From an uncultured Desulfobacter sp. (GTDB lineage Bacteria; Desulfobacterota; Desulfobacteria; Desulfobacterales; Desulfobacteraceae): 64,000 nt of DNA. The position numbers and the translations under genes were made by a program. Under the pieces are notes generated by a model that saw nothing but the letters and a program-made list of their open reading frames with translations, was not told where the DNA came from and did no database searches. The stretch lies in NCBI RefSeq assembly GCF_963666675.1, contig NZ_OY762929.1:6280501-6344500 (forward strand), given 5' to 3'. Position 1 is the stretch's first letter; every line of letters starts with the position of its first letter. Below are positions 55,074 to 62,217 of this stretch, piece by piece.

Positions 55074-55856
55074 TTGTATAGATTCAATGGTATTATTGTT
55101 TTACTTATGGTGTTCAGCCTCCCTTTTTTAGGGGGGAAAGGCGTATATGCCGGTGAAAAACCACTAAGTAAAACAATTCGGGACGATCTGGGGCAGGTCA
55201 TCAAAGTGGAAAAAGATGTCCAGAATATTAAAAAAAACTGGTCTGAGCAGTCAAAGACCATGGGGGATCAATTGCAGAGCCTGGAAATCCGGGAGTCGGA
55301 CCTGGAAAAGCGTCTGGAGAAAATGAATTTGCGTTTGAAATTGGAGCAGGCCCGGCTGGATGAAAATATTCGTCGTGAAAAGGAGACTGACCGGGTGGAG
55401 GCTGAATTGGAGGCGTTTCTGGACTCCGTGCTCGGGCGTCTGGAATCGGCCATCGCTGGGGATCTTCCTTTTCTGGAAGATGAGCGCCAGGGTCGCCTCA
55501 CAGATTTGAAAATGATGATGGTGGACCCCCAGACCTCTTCGGCCGAGAAGTTCAGGCGTATTTTTGAGGCGCTCCAGATTGAGGCGGAGTACGGCACCAC
55601 CGTGGAAGTGACCCAGTCCACCGTGGAACTGGACCGGGTGCCGGTGCTTGTGGACGTGCTCCGGGTGGGGCGGGTCAGCCTGTTGTGCCAGACCATCGAC
55701 CAGAAGAAAAGCGCCGTGTTTGATCCGGGCCAAAAGATTTGGCAGACCCTGCCCGAGACAGTCAACCGTGATATTTCCCGGGCCGTATCCATGGCCCGTC
55801 TGGAAAGAAGTATCGAACTTGTCAAACTCCCGTTGGGAAGGATTGTCGCACAATGA
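55074..55856 (+). CDS. DUF3450 protein of the TonB2 system
   Basis: About 260 residues with a signal peptide (hydrophobic IIVLLMVFSLPFLGGKGVYA) and a long coiled coil (about 45-130) typical of DUF3450, which opens TonB2-type clusters. It presumably sits in the periplasm and helps TtpC. TTG 55074 has AAGGAG 8 nt upstream and gives a tidy signal peptide; an ATG at 55041 is the alternative. It ends with a 4-nt overlap with the next gene. Confidence 0.8.
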   Translation: MYRFNGIIVLLMVFSLPFLGGKGVYAGEKPLSKTIRDDLGQVIKVEKDVQNIKKNWSEQSKTMGDQLQSLEIRESDLEKRLEKMNLRLKLEQARLDENIRREKETDRVEAELEAFLDSVLGRLESAIAGDLPFLEDERQGRLTDLKMMMVDPQTSSAEKFRRIFEALQIEAEYGTTVEVTQSTVELDRVPVLVDVLRVGRVSLLCQTIDQKKSAVFDPGQKIWQTLPETVNRDISRAVSMARLERSIELVKLPLGRIVAQ

Positions 55857-57262
55857 AATTATTTTTGCATCTAACATCAATATTGATCGTGTTCATCATG
55901 GTGCCGGCGATCCTTGCCGGCGCTGTCCAGGCCAGGGATCTGCGAGAGGCTGCAGTAGAGGCCGGAAAGCAGCTGGAAGAATCCCGGAAAAACGATCGCA
56001 TGGTGCGATCTCAAATTCAAGCCGATAAAAGCCGGATGTCCCAGGCGATTGCCCAATTAAGGACCAGGGTGGGTGCACTTGAAGCCGAGGTGAATGAAAA
56101 GATTCAACAGGTGGAGGCGTTGAGCCGGCAAAATGCGGAGCTGGATGCAAAGACAGCGGTCCGCCAGACCCGGCTGAATGAGCTTTCCGGTGCTGTCAGG
56201 GTGGCCGCAGGCAATCTGAACTCCCTGCTGGCGGAATCGGCCTATACGGCCCGGGAGCCTGACCGCTTAAACCGGCTGTCTCCGGTTTTGGATTCCAGCA
56301 GGTTTCCCGGGCTGGATGATATGGCTGCCCTGGCGGACCTGTTTTTAGAGGAGATGCGCCTGACCGGCGGTATTGATATTCGGACCATGCCCTTTATTGC
56401 AGATGACGGGGAAACGGTTGAAGGTAAGGTGTTGAGTCTTGGCGGATTTACCTGGGCCTACGAAAAAGACGGCAAAGCGGGTTTCCTTGAATATTCCCAG
56501 GATACCCAAAAGCTTTATGCTCTGTCCGCATTGCCTGCCAGGGGTATTCAAAAAAATCTGTCCGGCTATATGAACGGTAAAACAGACGGTGTGTATATTG
56601 ATATCTCCCGGGGTGGGGCCCTAAAGCAGATCACCCATCAGCAGACCCTGAAAGACCAGATTGAAAAGGGCGGTGTTTTGGTATGGCCCATCCTGGCGCT
56701 GGGTGTATTTGCTATTGTCATCGGCATCGAGCGCACCATGTTTCTGGGCCGGGTTCATGCCAACACCGACAAGGTCATGGGCCGGGTTAATGACCTTGCA
56801 GCCCAGGGCGCTTGGGATGACTGCCAGCAGATTGTGGGCAAGAAAAAGGTGCCGGTGTACAATGTGCTTCGCGCAGGGCTAAACGCCAGAAAAGAGAATC
56901 GGGAAACCCTGGAAAGCGTACTTCAGGAGTCTATCTTGAAAGAGCTGCCCAGGCTTGAACGGTTTTTGCCCATGCTCAATATCATGGGGGCCATCTCCCC
57001 GCTTCTGGGGTTGCTCGGCACGGTGACGGGGATGATCTCAACCTTTCATGTCATTACCCTTTACGGCACGGGAGATCCCCGGATGATGTCCGGCGGCATC
57101 TCCACCGCCCTGGTGACGACCATGCTCGGTCTGGCCGTGGCCATTCCCATTATGCTCTTGTATACCTTTTTATGCCGACGTGTGGCGCATGTGATCGGTG
57201 ATATGGAAGAAAAAGCAGTGGCCCTGACCAATATCGTGTTCCGGGGAGGGCGCCCGGCATGA
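55853..57262 (+). CDS. TtpC-like MotA/TolQ/ExbB protein
   Basis: A 469-residue protein. A signal peptide (about 1-26) and a periplasmic coiled-coil domain (about 30-260) precede a C-terminal MotA/TolQ/ExbB domain (about 280-465) with three helices and LGLLGTVTGMISTFHVITLY. This long form equals TtpC of the Vibrio TonB2 system, which helps TonB span the periplasm. It overlaps the ExbB gene by 4 nt. Confidence 0.88.
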   Translation: MKLFLHLTSILIVFIMVPAILAGAVQARDLREAAVEAGKQLEESRKNDRMVRSQIQADKSRMSQAIAQLRTRVGALEAEVNEKIQQVEALSRQNAELDAKTAVRQTRLNELSGAVRVAAGNLNSLLAESAYTAREPDRLNRLSPVLDSSRFPGLDDMAALADLFLEEMRLTGGIDIRTMPFIADDGETVEGKVLSLGGFTWAYEKDGKAGFLEYSQDTQKLYALSALPARGIQKNLSGYMNGKTDGVYIDISRGGALKQITHQQTLKDQIEKGGVLVWPILALGVFAIVIGIERTMFLGRVHANTDKVMGRVNDLAAQGAWDDCQQIVGKKKVPVYNVLRAGLNARKENRETLESVLQESILKELPRLERFLPMLNIMGAISPLLGLLGTVTGMISTFHVITLYGTGDPRMMSGGISTALVTTMLGLAVAIPIMLLYTFLCRRVAHVIGDMEEKAVALTNIVFRGGRPA

Positions 57263-57870
57263 TTTCCGATGTTGCCGGCAATATCCTGGCGTATCTGGGC
57301 CAGGGGGGTGTCGTCATGATTCCTTTGATCGTCTGTTCCTTTGCCATGTGGGCCCTGATTTTGGACCGGATGTTTTTTTTCGCCCGGCTGGAGCGAAAAG
57401 ATATTGCCCTTCACTCCCTGGTCAGAATCCTGGACCGTGATCCGGCTTCCCGGTGCCTGGTACCGGCAGGGGCCACAGGCCCCCGGGCCCACCTGGCCCG
57501 CCATGTGCTGGCCCATCGTACCAACGACTGCCGGGTGAACAAGCGGATTGTGGACCAGTGCTGCATGGCCATGGTGCCCGGGTTTGAGCGGTATCTCGCC
57601 GCCATTGCGGTGTTTGCGGCCGTGGCGCCGCTGTTCGGCCTTTTGGGCACCGTCACCGGCATGATCACCACCTTTGATGTGATTACCCTGTTCGGCACGG
57701 GCAATGCCAAGGCCATGGCAGGGGGCATCTCCGAAGCCCTTGTCACCACCCAGAGCGGTCTTGTGGTGGCCATCCCCGGGTTTTTCATGAGTGCACTGCT
57801 GTTCCGGCGTTCCCATGCCGCCAAAAATCGCCTGGAAGAAGCGGCCATTATTCTTAAACGAAGGCTCTGA
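57259..57870 (+). CDS. exbB: ExbB proton-channel subunit
   Basis: A 203-residue inner-membrane protein with three helices and the FGLLGTVTGMITTFDVITLF motif, seen again in TtpC. It forms the proton channel with ExbD that energises TonB. The ATG overlaps the upstream stop. Confidence 0.92.
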   Translation: MISDVAGNILAYLGQGGVVMIPLIVCSFAMWALILDRMFFFARLERKDIALHSLVRILDRDPASRCLVPAGATGPRAHLARHVLAHRTNDCRVNKRIVDQCCMAMVPGFERYLAAIAVFAAVAPLFGLLGTVTGMITTFDVITLFGTGNAKAMAGGISEALVTTQSGLVVAIPGFFMSALLFRRSHAAKNRLEEAAIILKRRL

Positions 57871-57885
57871 TAAGGAGAGACGCAA

Positions 57886-58308
57886 ATGATCAATGTAAGA
57901 AATTCCCTGCGCATGAAAAGCAATGAGATGGATATCAACATGAGTCCGCTCATTGATCTTGTGTTTCTGCTGCTGATTTTTTTTATGGTAACCACAAGCT
58001 TTGTCCGGGAAACCGGCATTGATGTCCAACGCCCCTCGGCTTCTTCGGCCACATTGACGAAAAACGGCAATATCCTTGTGGCCGTGTCCCGGGACGGCAC
58101 CATCCATTTTGACGGGCAAAAGATTGATGTTCGAAGTGTCAGGGCCCACATAACCCGGGCACTGGCCCAGAATCCCGAAGGGGCTGTGGTCATTGTGGCG
58201 GACAAGGTGAGCTACACCGGAAAGGTGATCCAGGTGATGGACCAGTGTAGACTGGCCGGTGCCAAGCGGGTGAGCATTGCCGCCACCCGGTCGGGAGAGG
58301 CCGGTTAA
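57886..58308 (+). CDS. exbD: ExbD/TolR-family protein
   Basis: A 140-residue protein with one membrane helix (about 22-42) and a periplasmic domain. The proton-conducting Asp is at residue 24 in PLIDLVFLLLIFFMV. AAGGAGAG lies 8 nt before the ATG. The stop overlaps the tonB start. Confidence 0.93.
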   Translation: MINVRNSLRMKSNEMDINMSPLIDLVFLLLIFFMVTTSFVRETGIDVQRPSASSATLTKNGNILVAVSRDGTIHFDGQKIDVRSVRAHITRALAQNPEGAVVIVADKVSYTGKVIQVMDQCRLAGAKRVSIAATRSGEAG

Positions 58309-59000
58309 TGAAATTGTCATATCAGCAATCGTATCTGGTGCAGGGGGTATTGGGTGCCATGATCATCAACCTGGCCCTGTTCGGGCTGTTGCCCGGGCTT
58401 ATCCATATGGAAACCCGTCCAGGGGATCTGGAAAGTCTGAATGTGGTGACCTTTACACGAATGAAGCCCCAGCCGATACAGCCGGAACCCGAAAAAAAAG
58501 AGGAACTCAAAGAGGAAGAGCCGCCGGAAAAGATTCATAAAATTGTTCACCACGAACAGTTAAATGTCCCCAAACAACAACTGAAGATGCAGATGCCCAG
58601 CCTGGACCTCAATATTGATCCAAGGCTTTCCAGTGATATTCATATGGTTTCGTCGGCAAAGTCCGGACCTGTGGTTACCCCCGGCGCCGGAACCGATTTC
58701 AATGGGATCATGGATATGGATGCCGTGGATACCATTCCGGTCCCCCGGTTTAAATCCGCCCCCCGGTATCCTTACCGGGCCAAGCGCATGGGGCGTGAAG
58801 GAACCGTTAAGATCAGTTTTCTGGTGGACAAGGAGGGACAGGTGTCGAACATTAAAATTGTGGAAGCAAATCCCCCGGGCTTTTTTGAAGAGGCGGTCCT
58901 GGATGCCGTCTCCACATGGAAATATGCACCTGGTGAGCTCATGGGCCGAAAGGTGAAAACGTTGGTCACCACCTCGGTGGTATTTAAACTGGAGAATTAA
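58308..59000 (+). CDS. tonB: TonB energy-transducing protein
   Basis: A 230-residue protein: one membrane helix near the N-terminus (about 9-30), a Pro/Glu/Lys-rich periplasmic linker (PQPIQPEPEKKEELKEEEPP) and a C-terminal TonB domain (about 145-229; YPYRAKRMGREGTVKISFLV, STWKYAPGE). The short linker is normal for TonB2 types. It would contact the receptor coded on the other strand. Confidence 0.93.
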   Translation: MKLSYQQSYLVQGVLGAMIINLALFGLLPGLIHMETRPGDLESLNVVTFTRMKPQPIQPEPEKKEELKEEEPPEKIHKIVHHEQLNVPKQQLKMQMPSLDLNIDPRLSSDIHMVSSAKSGPVVTPGAGTDFNGIMDMDAVDTIPVPRFKSAPRYPYRAKRMGREGTVKISFLVDKEGQVSNIKIVEANPPGFFEEAVLDAVSTWKYAPGELMGRKVKTLVTTSVVFKLEN

Positions 59001-59003
59001 ACA

Positions 59004-60200
59004 ATGAGACGATATCTTTTTATAACATGTCTGCTGATTGTACTTGCATCTGTTTCCATAACCCGGGCCGACACCGTTTCTAACGGATCATGCCCGGATG
59101 AAAAGACCTTGACCCAAAACGCCCGAACGGCCCTGGTGCAGGCCCAGAAACTTTTGACGGAGAAGAAGGCGGCCCGGGCCGAAAAGACCTTGACCGAATT
59201 TTTGCAAAACTATCCGGACGAAAACCATGCCTTTGTCGCATATACCCTGGCGGCCTGTTATCTAGATTTAAATCAGTCTAAGTCCGCCCTGGAACAGTAT
59301 GAAAAAACCATTGAGTATTGTCCCGCCTATGCCCCGGCCTGGCAGAATCTGGGCAAGATCTGTTTTGATTTAAAAAAATACACCCGGGCGGGTACGGCCC
59401 TGGAAAAGGCCTGGGCGCTGACCGGCCGCAAAAACCATACGATGCGGTTCCACGCCGCCGTGGCATTTGTCTCCGCCAAAAAACAACGAAAAGCGCTTTC
59501 CATATTGACAGATCTTTGTTCGGGAAAGAGCGGCCCCCCCGAAGAGAAATGGGTGAAGCTTCTGGTCCAGACCGCCGTGGAAGCCAAGCAGCCTGAAACG
59601 GCCCTGAGAACCGTGGAGCGCCTTCTGGCAGGATCTGATCCTGAACCCTACCTGTTTCGACTGGCCTCGGTTTTATATCTGGAGGCGGCCAATTACCGCA
59701 AAGCTGTCCAGAATATGGAAGCCTACAGCCTTGTGGCAACCTTGTCCCGGCAAGAGCGAAAATTGCTGGCAGACCTCTACGTCAATTTGGGCATCCCGTC
59801 CCGGGCCGCCCCGAATTATGCAGCACTTACGGCTGCTACTCCCTGCGCCAGGCTCTGGGAACGCACTGCGGCCTGCTGGTTTGAAGCCTGCGATTATGAC
59901 CAGGCCCTTGATACCGCCCAAAAAGGGCTGGCCGCCTTTCCAAAATCCCCTCGCCTCTGGCGAATTAAAGGCTGGGTCCATTATGAAAATAAAGATTACA
60001 GCCTGGCCTCCAAAGCCTTTGCCAAAGCAAGCAACCTGGATCACAAGGATATAAACTCTCTATTTTTATACGGTCTTTGCGCCTGCCGTGCCGGGGACAA
60101 GCATTCAGCTAAAAAAGCCCTGGAAAAAGTGGCCTGCTATGATCGCTATAAAGCCCGTGCCCTGGGCCTTATCCACGAAATGGATGAGGGGAGTATTTGA
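59004..60200 (+). CDS. TPR protein closing the TonB2 operon
   Basis: A 398-residue protein with a signal peptide (about 1-22, ending RA) and many TPR-like helix pairs (LTEFLQNYPDENHAFVAYTL; QYEKTIEYCPAYAPAWQNLG; AKRGLAAFP-type repeats). It starts 4 nt after tonB. TPR proteins occupy the same place in Vibrio TonB2 clusters; the role is thought to be complex assembly in the periplasm. Confidence 0.82.
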   Translation: MRRYLFITCLLIVLASVSITRADTVSNGSCPDEKTLTQNARTALVQAQKLLTEKKAARAEKTLTEFLQNYPDENHAFVAYTLAACYLDLNQSKSALEQYEKTIEYCPAYAPAWQNLGKICFDLKKYTRAGTALEKAWALTGRKNHTMRFHAAVAFVSAKKQRKALSILTDLCSGKSGPPEEKWVKLLVQTAVEAKQPETALRTVERLLAGSDPEPYLFRLASVLYLEAANYRKAVQNMEAYSLVATLSRQERKLLADLYVNLGIPSRAAPNYAALTAATPCARLWERTAACWFEACDYDQALDTAQKGLAAFPKSPRLWRIKGWVHYENKDYSLASKAFAKASNLDHKDINSLFLYGLCACRAGDKHSAKKALEKVACYDRYKARALGLIHEMDEGSI

Positions 60201-60341
60201 TTTTGAATGGGGTCGGTAACAGCAGGAGTATAGGCAATGCAGAATTTTTACATGCGCTGACCCTGCTTGGAGATACCCTTAACATTGCACAACCTTCAAA
60301 AAAAAGGTACCATGAACTTGGATCATAAAAGAGAGGGTATA
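60201..60341. other. Intergenic stretch after the TonB2 operon
   Basis: No gene or clear terminator. It leads directly into a decayed antitoxin gene. Confidence 0.4.
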
Positions 60342-60558
60342 ATGCAAAATGATTTCCAGTAGATGAAATGCCCACCGCCGAGAAACTTGCTGTCATAAAT
60401 CAAATTCGGGATGATCTGCTACGCATCATCAGATGATATCCCATCACCAGAGTGGCATAAAGAGGTTTTATCTGCCCGAGCCGAACGTATCAAAAAGGGT
60501 GGCTCATTTCAAAGATTTTGAATCTGTGAAGTCTGAATTAAGATCTGCGTTCAAATGA
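60342..60558 (+). pseudogene. Decayed addiction-module antitoxin (TIGR02574-like)
   Basis: Joined across frames, the region reads M-x-NDF-VDEMPTAEKLAVINQIRDD, then SSDDIPSPEWHKEVLSARAE, then DFESVKSELRSAFK and stop. This is the pattern of small putative addiction-module components. At least three frameshifts are needed (near 60358, 60430 and 60515), so it is broken. An ATG at 60555 may be the start of a lost toxin, which now runs into a stop in the next gene. Confidence 0.7.
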
Positions 60559-60621
60559 CATTTGTAGAAGAAAAACTGCCTGACCTTTTATCATTATCCC
60601 ATCATAAAGGAGGCAACTGCT

Positions 60622-61734
60622 ATGAACGATATCTTTGCATTGGGTGACAGTTTAGGGCCTGCCAAGGTTATTCATGTTTATCAGCCGCACCTTGGCCTTA
60701 AAGGGGTACTCGTGGTAGACAATGTCGCCATCGGCCCTTCCATCGGCGGGCTGCGCATGGCAACGGATGTCAGTGTCGTCGAATGTTTTCGCCTGGCCCG
60801 GGCCATGACCTTGAAGAACGCGATGGCAGGACTTCCCCATGGCGGGGGAAAGTCCGTAATCTGTGCTGACCCGAAAATGGAACCCAAAAAAAAGGAATTG
60901 TTGATTCGCGGCTTTGCCCATGCGCTGCGTCATGAGACCGATTATACTTTTGGCCCGGACATGGGCACCGATGAAAACTGCATGGCTTGGATCAAGGATG
61001 AAATCGGCCGTTCCCTGGGGTTGCCCCTTGAATTGGGCGGTATTCCCCTGGACGAGATCGGTGCTACCGGGTACGGTCTTTACCATGCCATTGAAGTTGC
61101 TGTGGACTACTGCGATTTTGACCTTGACGGTGCGCGCCTTGTGGTACAGGGCTTTGGCGCGGTGGGCAGCCATGTTGCCCGTTTTCTCGCACACAAGGGC
61201 GTTGTTTTGGTGGGGGTGGCGGATTCCAAGGCAACCCTCCACGACCCGAACGGTATCAATGTGGAGGAACTGATCCGGATCAAGGCGGCCAGCGGTTCGG
61301 TGTCTGACTATCCACGGGGTAAGACGCTTGATGGAAAGGCATTCATTGACCTGGACTGTGACATCTGGGTGCCTGCCGCCCGGCCCGACATCCTGCATAA
61401 GGACAACGTCCATCGCCTAAAGGCCAAGTTGGTTGCCCAAGGGGCCAATATACCCTTAACCTCTGAAGCAGAGCGGTATCTCCATGCCAAAGGCGTACTG
61501 AATCTGCCTGATTTCGTGGCTAATGCCGGTGGCGTCATCTGTGCTGCGGTGGAATATCGCGGGGGCTCCCAGGCAACAGCCATGGAGGAGATTCGTGACA
61601 AAATCAGCGTTAATACCCACATGATGCTGGGGGACGCCAAACGAAAGAATATCCTGCCCCGGGAGGCTGCATTGCACCTGGCCCGGGACAGAGTCATGAA
61701 GGCAATGGCGCTGAAACGCTGGGAAATCTTTTAA
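60622..61734 (+). CDS. Glu/Leu/Phe/Val dehydrogenase (leucine dehydrogenase-like)
   Basis: A 370-residue cytoplasmic enzyme that interconverts an amino acid and its 2-oxo acid with NAD. The substrate and catalytic lysines are Lys65 (LKNAMAG) and Lys77 (LPHGGGKSVI), the Asp in GPDMGTDENCM follows, and the dinucleotide-binding GFGAVGSHVARF motif is intact. Length matches leucine/phenylalanine dehydrogenases rather than glutamate dehydrogenase. AAAGGAGG lies upstream of the ATG. Together with the acyl kinase/phosphotransacylase fusion it suggests branched-chain amino-acid use, although the latter is on the other strand. Confidence 0.9.
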   Translation: MNDIFALGDSLGPAKVIHVYQPHLGLKGVLVVDNVAIGPSIGGLRMATDVSVVECFRLARAMTLKNAMAGLPHGGGKSVICADPKMEPKKKELLIRGFAHALRHETDYTFGPDMGTDENCMAWIKDEIGRSLGLPLELGGIPLDEIGATGYGLYHAIEVAVDYCDFDLDGARLVVQGFGAVGSHVARFLAHKGVVLVGVADSKATLHDPNGINVEELIRIKAASGSVSDYPRGKTLDGKAFIDLDCDIWVPAARPDILHKDNVHRLKAKLVAQGANIPLTSEAERYLHAKGVLNLPDFVANAGGVICAAVEYRGGSQATAMEEIRDKISVNTHMMLGDAKRKNILPREAALHLARDRVMKAMALKRWEIF

Positions 61735-61740
61735 AATTTT

Positions 61741-62211
61741 TCAGAAATGAAATAAAAAGTATTTTCCAAGATCGTCAAAATGCTCGGTATCCTCAAATTC
61801 GCAGCCAAAGCTGTATTCCGAAAAAATTTTTCGGATTCTTACTGCTCTGTGAATCTCACAGCGGTTCGGCTTCTCTAAGGTAAACACGACCTCAGCCATG
61901 CGGTCCTCTTTGAGAAATGCCTTCTCCTTGGTTTTGAACCGGATACCGTTGCGGGAAAGATCTGTAATCACACCGGGATACTTTTTGGGGGCCTGGATGA
62001 GCACCCCTTTAAAACCGACTTCTTTGCGGAAGCCCCGGCGTCTTTCCAATATCACGCTAAAAGTATGCCCGCATTTGCACTTGTTCTTCAACCGGACCTG
62101 GGCCTCATGTTTGATAAATTTAGACACGTCCTTGGTGTAGGACTGTCCGCATGATTCACAGGCAAAGGTGGCCTTTAATTCCTGGGTCACAAAGACTTTT
62201 GGTAGTGTCAT
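61741..62211 (-). CDS. Zinc-ribbon PilZ protein
   Basis: A 156-residue protein. An N-terminal four-Cys ribbon (CESCGQSY, CKCGHTF; about 14-50) is joined to a PilZ domain (about 52-150) with RRRGFRKEV and the DLSRNGIRF motif, the two c-di-GMP contact sites. It could be a c-di-GMP receptor with a partner-binding ribbon. It lies 6 nt downstream of the acyl kinase fusion on the same strand and is probably co-transcribed. Confidence 0.88.
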   Translation of the reverse strand: MTLPKVFVTQELKATFACESCGQSYTKDVSKFIKHEAQVRLKNKCKCGHTFSVILERRRGFRKEVGFKGVLIQAPKKYPGVITDLSRNGIRFKTKEKAFLKEDRMAEVVFTLEKPNRCEIHRAVRIRKIFSEYSFGCEFEDTEHFDDLGKYFLFHF

Positions 62212-62217
62212 TTTTAC

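Noticed and set aside
57061..58320. 419-codon open frame on the minus strand
   Set aside because: It lies antisense to ttpC, exbB and exbD, whose families are certain. Its codon composition (His, Gly, Gln-rich) is typical of a reverse-frame shadow in GC-rich coding DNA.
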